Notes: generated from the sequence alone by a model not told the origin. A DNA stretch of 12,590 bases from Anaerolineales bacterium UBA6131 (GCA_002435875.1 DIVN01000002.1:1-12590), one strand, 5' to 3'; positions 1 through 7,739 are shown, counted from the stretch's first letter. Translations and numbers: made by a program.

Positions 1-773
1 TCGGCCGAGAGTACCCGGAATCTCACTTGCGCACACTGGAGGCAGGTGGGGTTTCGGTCGAGGGCGTCTTGCGCAGCGACGGCCCGGGTCTGCGGCTTTG
101 GCTGTTACATGAGGAAGATAACAAGAAGCAGCAGGTGCCCAAGCTACAGTCCTCGGACTTTCGGCAGATGGACCACTTGCGCCAGGCGCCGCCGGCGAGC
201 TACATGGCGGCACGAGGCTTTCATCTGGCTCCGGCGAGCTCGGAGGGGCAGATGCGCAGCCGAGACCTGGTGCGCCAAGCGCGACCAGACGCGGTAATCT
301 CGCTGGATATACTCACTGCACCACTGGTCAATGCCCAACCGTACCTTGACGGCAGTGCCTTGCGCGGAGTTGATGTCTTTTCGCCAAGCATCGTGGAAGT
401 GCAGGACTTGTGGCCTGGCGAGTCAATCGATGCCGTGCTCACCCGCGTCGCCGCTTGCGGCGTACGGTGGGTCGCGATCAAGATGGACGTGCGAGGCTGC
501 ATTGTGCACGACGCCAAGCTGGGCAAGACCTATCGCCTGCCCATTTATCCATCGAATGCTATCGATGTGACTGGGGCGGGAGACGCATTTTCGGGCGGGT
601 TCCTTGCCGGCGTGGTAGAGACAGGCGACGTCCTGACCGCAGGACTGCGGGCGACCGTCTCTGCGTCCTTCGCTGTTGAGGTGTGGGGTGCTTTTGGCAT
701 GCTCGAGGTGACCCCAGACATGGCCCAGGAGCGGTTTTCGTGGCTGCGATCCAAGGTGGAGCAGACGCGCTAG
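1..773 (+). CDS. PfkB-family sugar/nucleoside kinase, 5' end cut off by the window
   Basis: This is the C-terminal 256 or so residues of a ribokinase-like (PfkB) kinase, which transfers the ATP gamma-phosphate to a hydroxyl of a sugar, nucleoside or similar small molecule in the cytoplasm. The reading frame stays open to the left edge. The first visible residues (GREYPESHLRTLEAGGVSVEGV, broken here as GREYPESHL and GVSVEGV) match the N-terminal third of the family, so the TTG at 27 is not a real start. The ATP-site signature DVTGAGDAFSGGF, with the catalytic Asp of GAGD, is intact at about 567-605. It belongs to the same subfamily as the two minus-strand PfkB genes in this window, sharing the SASF-V/I-E/V-x-x-G tail. 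It is the only plus-strand gene and runs tail-to-tail into the minus-strand operon, 38 bases away. The substrate cannot be predicted. Confidence 0.9.
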   Translation, partial: GREYPESHLRTLEAGGVSVEGVLRSDGPGLRLWLLHEEDNKKQQVPKLQSSDFRQMDHLRQAPPASYMAARGFHLAPASSEGQMRSRDLVRQARPDAVISLDILTAPLVNAQPYLDGSALRGVDVFSPSIVEVQDLWPGESIDAVLTRVAACGVRWVAIKMDVRGCIVHDAKLGKTYRLPIYPSNAIDVTGAGDAFSGGFLAGVVETGDVLTAGLRATVSASFAVEVWGAFGMLEVTPDMAQERFSWLRSKVEQTR

Positions 774-811
774 TGAAGAGAAGGTAAAAGTGGGTCAGCG
801 GGGTCGGAAGC

Positions 812-1798
812 TCAGCTTCTCTCGTCTCGGAGCATGATTTGTCGCAGTTGCTGCAGGCGATCCTCTGCCTGTTCTCTGGTTACTGTGACTGTGTGCAGTG
901 CGCCGGTCCCTTCGATAACGAATGAGGCCGAGATGGTGCCGTACAGTGCTGCCTCAAGAATGTCGTGTGTCTCGTTCCACCCGACGACGAATCCGCCACA
1001 GAACGAGTACCCGGCCCCTGTGGTATCGGTAACGCTGGCTGGATAGACAGGTGTGTAGTGCTCCCGCTGCGCGATAGGGTCTTGAATCCACGCTCCTCTG
1101 TCGCCAAGCTTAACCACCAGGCGCTTGGCGCCTCTTGAGCGGAACTCGGCAGCACCGTCGGCAAGAGACACAGCGCCCCAGTACTCGTGCACTTCTTGCT
1201 CGCTGGGCAGCACTACGTCCGCCAGCTTGAGCTCGGGAATCAGCAGATCGCCTTTTGCGTTTCTGGCCAGAAAACCAGGTAGCAAATCGAGTGTGATCGT
1301 GCGAACGTGCTGGCGAAGCTTGGTCAGGCAGCTGTTCTGTCTGGCAACAGCCATGGGTGCGACATGGGCCGCATCGGCGGTAAGGTAGGCCTCCGGGATG
1401 TTCTCAGCTGTGGGCGAGAAGGCCGTGGATTGCCAGCGGCCAAACCACGATGCCAGCCGTGGAACCCGGTACACGGTATACCCCAGGATCCCTCGCGGAG
1501 CGGACCAGCTGCGCAAACCGTCCGCGTGGTAGACCATATGGGCTTCAATGCCAAAGGGCAGGGATGACCTGCGAATGCCCTGTACATCGATTCCGGCATC
1601 CTCGAGCGCGGTGAGCCACTGGGCAGGGTAGTGCCTGTCTACAATGGTCACCACCCCTACCTCGCGCGACCAAATGCGCATGCCCATTGCTGCGTAAATG
1701 GCATCGCCACCAGGCATACGCTCGATGTGCCTGCCGTCTGACTGCGTGACATAATCAACAGTAGCATTGCCCAGCGCGATGTAGCGAATGTGACCCAT
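812..1798 (-). CDS. PfkB-family kinase homologue with altered catalytic residue (GAGY)
   Basis: A 328-residue ribokinase-fold protein. I chose the ATG at 1798 because GAGGTG lies just upstream and MGHIRYIALGNATVDYV begins the canonical first strand. Longer reading frames would run into the upstream NifH-like gene. The N-terminal PGGDAIYAAMG segment (29-38) is the family's GG motif. The C-terminal ATP-site motif reads DTTGAGYSFCGGF (258-270). The Asp normally at the fourth position of GAGD is the catalytic base, and here it is Tyr264 (codon TAC at 1007-1009, one base from GAC). The early 'GxDxP' loop also differs (VDRHYP, compared with GEDYP in the paralogue at 11425-12486). It lies 43 bases after the NifH-like gene and is probably the last gene of the operon. 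It may be a pseudokinase, a ligand-binding protein or a kinase with a displaced base. A sequencing error is also possible for the single-base change. Confidence 0.9.
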   Translation of the reverse strand: MGHIRYIALGNATVDYVTQSDGRHIERMPGGDAIYAAMGMRIWSREVGVVTIVDRHYPAQWLTALEDAGIDVQGIRRSSLPFGIEAHMVYHADGLRSWSAPRGILGYTVYRVPRLASWFGRWQSTAFSPTAENIPEAYLTADAAHVAPMAVARQNSCLTKLRQHVRTITLDLLPGFLARNAKGDLLIPELKLADVVLPSEQEVHEYWGAVSLADGAAEFRSRGAKRLVVKLGDRGAWIQDPIAQREHYTPVYPASVTDTTGAGYSFCGGFVVGWNETHDILEAALYGTISASFVIEGTGALHTVTVTREQAEDRLQQLRQIMLRDERS

Positions 1799-1841
1799 CA
1801 GCACCTCGCTGCCAATGGACTTGATAGCCCCCCGCTCGCCT

Positions 1842-2672
1842 TCACCATTCGACCCCCGAATCAAGACATGCTGCGGCCAGCTCATCCAGCGCTGCATCAT
1901 CCAGCGGAGAGGGCACGATCAGGTTCTGGTTGTCCAGGATTGCCTGGCTCAGCCGCACAATCTGGCCAGCCTCAGCACTCTCTGGTACACTCTCGATGAT
2001 CGTCTTGCCGACCATGGCGCTGCGCGGGAAGGCTCCCGAGCGAGGGATGGTGCCGATCAATGTACTGCCGACCGCGTGTGCCAAGGTTTCTACCAGCTGC
2101 TTCTCCGCCGGCAGGCCCCTGCAGTTGGCAATGATGCCGCCCAGAGTCGCCTGCAGGCTGCGCATGCCGCGGCAGATGTTGTTTGCGGCATAGAGCGCGG
2201 AGTATTCGCCTGACGTGACGATATAGACCTCGCGGGCGAATCCTAGTCGCATGGGCACGGCAAAGCCGCCGCAGACAATGTCGCCCAAGATGTCAAAGAC
2301 CACGACGTCCAGATCGGCGAACGCGTTCGACTGTTCCATTAGCTCCAGGGCCATGCTGATGCCACGCCCAGCACAACCAACTCCGGGCTCGGGGCCGCCG
2401 ATCTCCACACAGCGCACGCCGGCAAACCCAACCTCAATGAGACCGCGCAGAGATGACGAGGCTCCGCCCGAGTCGGCACTGGCGACAAGCTCCTCGTAGC
2501 GGTCAAGCAAAGGGGTGCTACGATGCCCAAGGAGGGCGCGGGTGCTATCCGCTTTGGGATCGCAGCCGACCAGCATCACCCGTAACCCACTTGCCGCCCA
2601 GGCGGCAGCGAGATGTGTCGAGATCGTGCTCTTGCCGATGCCGCCCTTGCCGTACACCGCAATTCTACGCAT
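1842..2672 (-). CDS. NifH-like ATP-dependent iron protein (reductase component)
   Basis: A 276-residue homologue of nitrogenase Fe protein (NifH/BchL/CfbC family). A homodimer with one [4Fe-4S] cluster passes electrons to a partner complex as it hydrolyses MgATP. Visible motifs are the P-loop GKGGIGKST (8-16), switch I CDPKAD (37-42), GGPEPGVGCAGRGI with cluster ligand Cys100 and the conserved Arg103, and switch II FDILGDIVCGG with Asp127, Asp131 and cluster ligand Cys134. The later TSGE..ALYAANNI segment is also NifH-like. Length is close to NifH (about 290). Its ATG overlaps the stop of the NifK-like gene by 8 bases, and GAGG sits 6 bases upstream, so translation is probably coupled. The match is closer to NifH than to ParA/MinD ATPases, which lack both cysteines. 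With the D/K-like genes upstream it forms a full two-component system. The substrate of that system is unknown, so no nif symbol is given. Confidence 0.96.
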   Translation of the reverse strand: MRRIAVYGKGGIGKSTISTHLAAAWAASGLRVMLVGCDPKADSTRALLGHRSTPLLDRYEELVASADSGGASSSLRGLIEVGFAGVRCVEIGGPEPGVGCAGRGISMALELMEQSNAFADLDVVVFDILGDIVCGGFAVPMRLGFAREVYIVTSGEYSALYAANNICRGMRSLQATLGGIIANCRGLPAEKQLVETLAHAVGSTLIGTIPRSGAFPRSAMVGKTIIESVPESAEAGQIVRLSQAILDNQNLIVPSPLDDAALDELAAACLDSGVEW

Positions 2673-3855
2673 AGAGAGCCTCGCCCTGTGCCAGGATTGT
2701 CGCCAGGCGCACTGCCCCGGCGGGCCCCATCCACCCCGGTGATTCAGTGGTCTCGTGCCAGATGGGCTGGTGAAATGGAATCCACTGCCAGGGGCCGCTC
2801 TTCACGAATGAGGAGCCGAACACGAAGCTTGGCTGAAAGTCGTCGAGATAGGTCAGCAACTCAAAGTTGCCGACGTCTACCAGGGTCGTATCCGCAAACT
2901 CGCCGTAGCGGTGCTGATACTCCAAACCGTAGCGATCGGTGGACAGCAGCACCTGGCACCCCAGCTCCTTCTGCAGGAACAATCCCAGGCCGACCGCCCA
3001 CCAGCTCAGCGCCTCAATGGCGACCCGCATTCCCTGCAGCTTGGTCCGCCATGAAGAGAGGGCCTCTTGTGCCTCAACCCAGCCAGACCGCGCATTGAGC
3101 TCCGGCTGACTGCCCATGGCCTCGGCGATTCCAGAAAGCCAGCGCCTGGTGCCCTCGGCCCCATAGGGAGCTGGCTGCCATACCTCCGCCTCGGTCCAGA
3201 GCCAGCCGACGGGTATGCCTGGCAAAGACAGTAATGGCATGTCCTTCTGCAGGTCAAACTGCAGGAACAAGGACCCTCGGACCTCAAGACCCAGGCTGTC
3301 ACGAACCATCTCCGTGAGGATGGGTAGCTCCGCCGAGATACCAAAGTCTGTGCCCGCCAGTCCGCGAAGCGTGAGACCACCGGCTGGTGCGTCTTCTGCG
3401 CTTGCCGGCGGGACAACGGTCTGTGTCAGGGCCCGTACGAACCGGCGATAGCCGTCAATCTCGTCTCCAGCGATGGCCGAGCCGTCGACAAGAATAACCG
3501 GGCTGTGCAGTTCCTGAGTCAAATCGCGGACAATGCGCTGATAATCCTCGCTGATGAGGCTCGTGGCACAGGTCAGGATGACAACGGTGAGAGGCGGGCT
3601 GCGCACCTGATACAGCTTGCGCACAGCATCCTGCAGGTATTTGCTCGTTCCGCGCACGATGTCTATGTCCGTCAGCGCGGTCGGGGGCACGAGGGGCTCG
3701 GCATTACCCTGCAGCGGAATGCCACGATGTCCAGATGCGCAGCTCATTGGACCGTGCACCATCGGCACAGCCCCCTTTACGCCGGCGGTAGCACGGATGG
3801 CTCCGCAGAGGCTGCAGCTTAGCAGAGGCTCAACTCGCGCGGTAACTTCCCTCAC
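2665..3855 (-). CDS. NifK-like subunit of a nitrogenase-like catalytic component
   Basis: A 396-residue protein of the nitrogenase component 1 family (NifD/NifK/BchN/BchB). It is clearly shorter than NifK or BchB (about 510). The N-terminus aligns with the NifK P-cluster region: C-S-L-C-GAIRATAG (Cys14 and Cys17), VHGPMSCASGHRG (Cys39) and LTCATSLISEDY (Cys96). These match NifK Cys70, Cys95 and Cys153. The C-terminus (GPAGAVRLATIL) is typical of the beta-type subunit. The protein starts with GTG, with AAGGAGA 7 bases upstream inside the preceding gene, and its start overlaps that gene's stop (GTGA). It should pair with the NifD-like protein as a heterotetramer and receive electrons from the NifH-like protein. 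I infer that it supplies three of the four ligands of a bridging [4Fe-4S] cluster. Confidence 0.92.
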   Translation of the reverse strand: MREVTARVEPLLSCSLCGAIRATAGVKGAVPMVHGPMSCASGHRGIPLQGNAEPLVPPTALTDIDIVRGTSKYLQDAVRKLYQVRSPPLTVVILTCATSLISEDYQRIVRDLTQELHSPVILVDGSAIAGDEIDGYRRFVRALTQTVVPPASAEDAPAGGLTLRGLAGTDFGISAELPILTEMVRDSLGLEVRGSLFLQFDLQKDMPLLSLPGIPVGWLWTEAEVWQPAPYGAEGTRRWLSGIAEAMGSQPELNARSGWVEAQEALSSWRTKLQGMRVAIEALSWWAVGLGLFLQKELGCQVLLSTDRYGLEYQHRYGEFADTTLVDVGNFELLTYLDDFQPSFVFGSSFVKSGPWQWIPFHQPIWHETTESPGWMGPAGAVRLATILAQGEALYA

Positions 3856-5216
3856 CCGGTCATCTCCTTGGTCATGAATGGGTTGACGACAAAGTCGTAG
3901 CCGTTAATGGCCTGTACCATCTTATTGCCCAAACGGATACACCCTTCGAACGCCTGATGCGACTTGATGTAGAGAGTTGTCGGCACAAACGGGATGTTGT
4001 GTTTCTTGCAGGGGTGCAGTTCCTGGTAGCCACCGAGCCAGACATCCGGCCTAAGCTCTTCGGCCACCTGGTCAAGCTCGTACAGGCTCGGGGTGACCAG
4101 CAGCTTCTTGGGCGGCCGCGGCAATTGCGCCAGCACTTGCTCAAACTGCGCACGCAGTTCAGAGTGGATCCAGTACAGGCCGACAGCGACAACCTCAAGC
4201 TCAAGGTCCATCATGGCATGCAACAGGCCGAGGATGCGTCCTGGCCCCCCGCTGACGAACACGCGTTTGCCACGCAACTCGTTCCGCAGTTCCTCAAGCT
4301 CTGGCTGGTGTTGGGAGGCGATCGCTCGTCCCCTCTCCGCAACCTTTGGATCATCCAGGGCAGCGGCCAGCTCGTCGATCCATTGCAGAGTACCGGTAAA
4401 GCCATAAGGTGTCTGCAGGCCTGCAAGCTTCAGCCCTCCTTCGTCCTCGAGCCGATGCAGGGTGGGTCCGATGTAAGAACTGCACCACAGTAGGTTGACC
4501 TGTGAACGCAAGCTGTCGGCAAAATCCGCCAGTGATGCGCCGCCGGGCAACACGTGATTCACCGGCACCTGCAGCTGCTCCAGGAGTCGGAGGCATGTAC
4601 CCACGTCATAGTCCTGCTCTCGTGATGGCCACTTCCATCCGAACAGATTGACACCGGGACGCTTTCCTGGCGCTGTGGCGTGGCGGCTGACCTCATCGTA
4701 GATGAGGCCGAGGGCCTGGTCATATCCTACCCACGGGTTGGACCCCGAGATGGGGGAGACTCGCAATACTGGCGCGGGGATGCCCAGACCATCGGAAACC
4801 TGCGCCGATAGCCCATCCAGCCCGTCTCCGGCAAGGTTGGCACTATCTCCTGGTAACAGCACCGCCATGTGGATAGAGTTGGCCTCGCTAATCCGTCGCA
4901 GCGCGGCCATTTGCTCGCTGCCAACCACATAGTTGCCGCTCACGATCTGCTTGGGGGTAAAGTCAAGCGTGGGCACAGCTCGACGACGGACACCAAAGTC
5001 AACGCCCCAGGCGTACATGGTTAGTCGGGTGTGCCATGCGCAGCCCCGTGAACCGACCATCACAGGCATAATGTCCTGAGTGCCCAAGAGCATCGACACG
5101 GCGCCCAGCATCGGACCCAGCACCTGATAGTCTGCCCAGAAAGGATTGCGTTCAAACTGCTCTTGCTGGCGAAAGCGTTCCACGTCTCCCATATACCATT
5201 GGCAGAATCTGGTCAC
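3852..5216 (-). CDS. NifD-like subunit of a nitrogenase-like catalytic component
   Basis: A 454-residue component 1 protein, near NifD size (about 480). GSRGCAWHTR holds Cys59, equal to NifD P-cluster Cys88. The positions of NifD Cys62 and Cys154 lack cysteine; the latter segment reads LLPGDSANLAGDGL. LLWCSSYIGPTLHRLEDEGG (242-261) aligns with the NifD segment around the FeMo-cofactor ligand Cys275, giving Cys245. The NifD His195 region reads SPISGSNPWVGYDQ, and the His442 region reads IPFVPTTLYIKSHQ, so neither histidine is clearly kept. The start is uncertain. GTG at 5216 has GGGGGGAG 3 bases upstream. GTG at 5231 would add five residues but has no visible ribosome site. The gene is followed with a 4-base overlap by the NifK-like gene. 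Alternatives such as BchN or a CfbD-type single-subunit protein fit less well because of Cys245 and the separate K-like partner. Confidence 0.92.
   Translation of the reverse strand: MTRFCQWYMGDVERFRQQEQFERNPFWADYQVLGPMLGAVSMLLGTQDIMPVMVGSRGCAWHTRLTMYAWGVDFGVRRRAVPTLDFTPKQIVSGNYVVGSEQMAALRRISEANSIHMAVLLPGDSANLAGDGLDGLSAQVSDGLGIPAPVLRVSPISGSNPWVGYDQALGLIYDEVSRHATAPGKRPGVNLFGWKWPSREQDYDVGTCLRLLEQLQVPVNHVLPGGASLADFADSLRSQVNLLWCSSYIGPTLHRLEDEGGLKLAGLQTPYGFTGTLQWIDELAAALDDPKVAERGRAIASQHQPELEELRNELRGKRVFVSGGPGRILGLLHAMMDLELEVVAVGLYWIHSELRAQFEQVLAQLPRPPKKLLVTPSLYELDQVAEELRPDVWLGGYQELHPCKKHNIPFVPTTLYIKSHQAFEGCIRLGNKMVQAINGYDFVVNPFMTKEMTG
3863..3869 (-). promoter_or_regulatory. Ribosome binding site AAGGAGA for the NifK-like gene
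   Basis: Reads AAGGAGA on the minus strand, 7 bases before the GTG at 3855, and lies inside the end of the NifD-like gene. It supports the GTG start and tight D/K stoichiometry. Confidence 0.7.
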
Positions 5217-5219
5217 TAT

Positions 5220-5227
5220 CTCCCCCC
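5220..5227 (-). promoter_or_regulatory. Purine-rich site GGGGGGAG before the NifD-like gene
   Basis: Reads GGGGGGAG on the minus strand, 3 bases before the GTG at 5216. The spacing is short, but no better site precedes the GTG at 5231 or the ATG at 5192. It is the basis for the chosen start. Confidence 0.4.
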
Positions 5228-5348
5228 GCACTGTCAGAAGATGACGAGTCTACTCACGCTACTGGAGCGGAGAGAATGCTGGCTGAGCCCGGCTCTGGCT
5301 CGGGTGCGTCTGGCCCACAAAGCCCTTTATGAATAGTCTCTGCTCGAG

Positions 5349-6215
5349 CTAGGCAAACTGCACTGAGCGATCCTCGGACAGCAGACCAACCGCGTCCGCA
5401 CGGCACTGCCGGCAGTGCCGCATTACGGGCAACTCGGCTGCACAGCGGTCCATTAGTGCTGCTCGCTCGTCTGCGTCTGGCGCAGGCAGATGCCCGAAGG
5501 CCGTGCCTTGCACCGGAATGAGAGGCATGACGTTGAACAGGCAGGCACCCATCGTCTTGGCACGAGCGGCGATGGCAGGTACGTGCTCCTGATTAATCCC
5601 TGGGATCATCACCGTGTTGACCTTGACCAACACGTTGGCTTCGGCCAGTCGCCGAATCCCCACTTCTTGCTGACCAAGTATGACCTCTCCGGCCTGTGTG
5701 TCGCGAAGGACCTGACCTCTGTAGCGAACCCAGCCATAGATTCTGGCGGCCATCGCTGGTGTGAGAGCATTGACGGTCACTGTGACGAACTCGACGTGCA
5801 GTCCCCGTATCTCGTCAATGTGCTCTGGCAACACCAATCCATTGGTGGACAGGCACAGATGGAGTTGCGGATGCGCTGCGCGGATCAGCTCAAAGGTGCG
5901 AAACGTGCTCTCGGGATTGGCCAGCGGATCGCCGGGACCTGCGATGCCCACAACGGTTGTATTGGGGATTTCCTTCAGCACCGCGTCAAGCCGGCTGAGA
6001 GCCTCATCGGGGGTCAGCGTTCGGCTGGTGACCCCAGGACGGTTCTCGTTGGCACAGTCATACAGACGGTTGCAAAAGTTGCACTGGATGTTGCAGCGTG
6101 GTGCGACGGGCAGGTGCACCCGCGCATAGCGGCTCTGCGCTTTGGCATCGTAACAGGGATGTACAGCTAAGAGGGCACTGCTGCTCGCCGATGTGCGTGG
6201 ATCAGTCTGCTGCAT
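5349..6215 (-). CDS. nifB: NifB-type radical SAM cofactor maturase, stand-alone form
   Basis: A 288-residue radical SAM enzyme of the NifB family. NifB fuses two [4Fe-4S] clusters and inserts a carbide from S-adenosylmethionine to make the 8-iron precursor (NifB-co, L-cluster) of nitrogenase cofactors. Diagnostic motifs are HPCY (19-22), CNIQCNFCN with the CxxxCxxC cluster ligands Cys41, Cys45 and Cys48, YDCANENRPG (Cys54), VVGIAGPGDPLAN, and near the C-terminus CRQCRADAVGLL (Cys268 and Cys271). These extra cysteines belong to the auxiliary cluster sites of genuine NifB. No NifX-like C-terminal domain is present, as in the short archaeal and some bacterial forms. The ATG at 6215 gives a normal N-terminus and overlaps the upstream cyclic amidohydrolase gene by 14 bases. 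No strong ribosome site is seen, so coupling is likely. A 118-132 base gap separates it from the D-like gene it presumably serves. Confidence 0.95.
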   Translation of the reverse strand: MQQTDPRTSASSSALLAVHPCYDAKAQSRYARVHLPVAPRCNIQCNFCNRLYDCANENRPGVTSRTLTPDEALSRLDAVLKEIPNTTVVGIAGPGDPLANPESTFRTFELIRAAHPQLHLCLSTNGLVLPEHIDEIRGLHVEFVTVTVNALTPAMAARIYGWVRYRGQVLRDTQAGEVILGQQEVGIRRLAEANVLVKVNTVMIPGINQEHVPAIAARAKTMGACLFNVMPLIPVQGTAFGHLPAPDADERAALMDRCAAELPVMRHCRQCRADAVGLLSEDRSVQFA

Positions 6216-7596
6216 GGACCACACGCGATCCCTGCTCGGCACGAGGGTGAAAGCGACCCCAGCCCGGTTTACCGATAAGCTCGCCGTCAGCGACAACGGA
6301 GCGCCCGCGCACGATGGTATGAACAACCCTGCCCTGGATTCGCTGGCCCTCATAGGGGGTGTACCCATAGTTCGCATGCAGGCGGCCGACACTGACGGTC
6401 CAGTCGGATTTCAGGTCGACCAGCGTCAGGTCCGCATCACTTCCCGTCTGAATGATGCCCTTGCGCGGAAACAGACCGAAAATCCGCGCTGGTTGTTCGG
6501 AAAGTAATGCCCCCAAACGTTCGATGGTCAGTCTGCCCTCGGCCACGGCATTGAGCATCAGAGGAACCATGACCTCGACTGAGGGCATACCTCCTTGTCC
6601 TTCCCAGATGCTCTTCCAACCGCGCTCTTTGCGCGCCTTTTCCACAGGGCCGTGATCAGAGCCCATCAGTTGGATCCGCCCAGCGGCCAGGTCGCGCCAG
6701 AGCCCTTCGACTCGAACGGGATCACGCACCGTGGGCGAAAACTTGACGTATGGGCCAAGTCGCTGCATATCGTCCGTGGTAAAGTAGAGATAGTGCGGGC
6801 AGGTTTCAACCCAAATCTCGTGACCCTTTGCGCGGGTGATCTCGATGGCTGCAATGCCCTCGGGGACACTGGTGTGAGCAAAGATGGCACGCACCCCGCT
6901 CAATTCGACAAAGTGCAACGCTTTGCGGATTGCTTCGCTCTCCACCTCAGGAGGACGAGACTCCAGAAAGGCGAGCGGATCCTTCCTGCCTGCCGCCTCA
7001 AGGCGAGCACGGTTGTACTGGACCATCTGATCGGCTTCGGCATGCAACAACACAATCCCGCCGAAACGGCTCACGGTGCGAAACGCTTCGATCAGCTCCC
7101 CGTCGGACAGGCCTTCTACTTTCGACCCGGAGTGGCACATGAAGATCTTGAACGCGGTGGCTCCCTCGTCCCACATACCCTGCAGATCGGCCAGGTTGTG
7201 CGGGCTGATACCCGCATGCAGACCAAAGTCGACGTAGGAGGTTGCCTGTCCCAGCGCGACCTTTTCCCTAAAGCCATCGGCATTGAGGATCTCGGGAATG
7301 GTGAGCGGATGGTCGAGAATGGTAGTAATGCCGCCGTAAGCAGCCTCCAGCGTCGAGTCACGGAAATCCGGCCGGCTGGTAAATCCCGTCTCCCACAGGT
7401 GCATATGCGTGTCGAAACAACCGGGCAACACGTGCAGGCCACCGGCATCGATTGTTGCCGCTGCCCGGTCAGGATCAAGGCGATCCGCAACAGCACAGAT
7501 GCGGCCATCGCGCACGCCAACGTCTGCCGCGATGACACCCCTTGGAGAAACTACCTGCCCGCCGCGCACGATGAGATCAAAAGTGTTGTTAGGCAT
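6202..7596 (-). CDS. Cyclic amidohydrolase (allantoinase/hydantoinase/dihydropyrimidinase type)
   Basis: A 464-residue amidohydrolase of the family that opens cyclic ureides or amides such as allantoin, hydantoins and dihydropyrimidines at a binuclear metal centre. Metal-site residues are all visible: HMH (His64 and His66), the carboxylated Lys150 in GATAFKIF, His185 in LLHAEAD, His241 in AHTSVPEG and Asp314 in GSDHGP. ETCPHYLYFT (264-273) is most like allantoinase. The last strands (VSPRG at the start, ADLTLVDL near the end) form the usual composite beta-sandwich. Length fits the family (about 450-460). The ATG at 7596 is chosen because the protein then begins with the canonical FDLIVRGGQVV strand; AGGAGG lies 11 bases upstream, a slightly long spacing. 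Its end overlaps nifB by 14 bases. The true ring substrate is unknown. Confidence 0.92.
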   Translation of the reverse strand: MPNNTFDLIVRGGQVVSPRGVIAADVGVRDGRICAVADRLDPDRAAATIDAGGLHVLPGCFDTHMHLWETGFTSRPDFRDSTLEAAYGGITTILDHPLTIPEILNADGFREKVALGQATSYVDFGLHAGISPHNLADLQGMWDEGATAFKIFMCHSGSKVEGLSDGELIEAFRTVSRFGGIVLLHAEADQMVQYNRARLEAAGRKDPLAFLESRPPEVESEAIRKALHFVELSGVRAIFAHTSVPEGIAAIEITRAKGHEIWVETCPHYLYFTTDDMQRLGPYVKFSPTVRDPVRVEGLWRDLAAGRIQLMGSDHGPVEKARKERGWKSIWEGQGGMPSVEVMVPLMLNAVAEGRLTIERLGALLSEQPARIFGLFPRKGIIQTGSDADLTLVDLKSDWTVSVGRLHANYGYTPYEGQRIQGRVVHTIVRGRSVVADGELIGKPGWGRFHPRAEQGSRVVHAAD

Positions 7597-7607
7597 TGAC
7601 TGAGCAT

Positions 7608-7613
7608 CCTCCT
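7608..7613 (-). promoter_or_regulatory. Ribosome binding site AGGAGG for the cyclic amidohydrolase gene
   Basis: A perfect AGGAGG on the minus strand, 11 bases before the ATG at 7596. The spacing is long. An out-of-frame ATG directly follows the site, so the protein alignment, not spacing alone, decides the start. Confidence 0.65.
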
Positions 7614-7739
7614 GGACTGTTACGTGTCCTTGTCCGTGTATGGTATAGACACCCACGTCCCCAACTACGGCACCAACGCTGTGGCTCACCCAGAGGCAAC
7701 TAAGCTTGGAACCGCTGGGCGTAAGCGGGCGTCTGGAGC

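Noticed and set aside
807..819. Small inverted repeat GAAGC-TCA-GCTTC between the convergent genes, possible bidirectional terminator
   Set aside because: The stem is only 5 bp and no T-run follows on either strand; it also overlaps the stop codon of the 812-1798 gene.
1842..5216. Assignment as protochlorophyllide or chlorophyllide reductase, or as the F430 enzyme CfbCD
   Set aside because: There are no tetrapyrrole genes nearby. NifB and the cofactor-type Cys245 are not expected in those systems, and CfbD is a single subunit without a separate K partner.
5285..5301. Short hairpin GAGCC/GGCTC in the gap between nifB and the NifD-like gene
   Set aside because: Five base pairs with a 7-base loop in G+C-rich DNA is expected by chance, and there is no U-tract or known attenuator pattern.
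5490..6170. Plus-strand frame of 226 codons opposite nifB
   Set aside because: The minus-strand nifB has all family motifs; the opposite frame is a shadow.
6595..7599. Long plus-strand frame of 334 codons opposite the cyclic amidohydrolase gene
   Set aside because: It lies antisense to a gene with complete family motifs and shows no motif of its own; it is a G+C-bias shadow.
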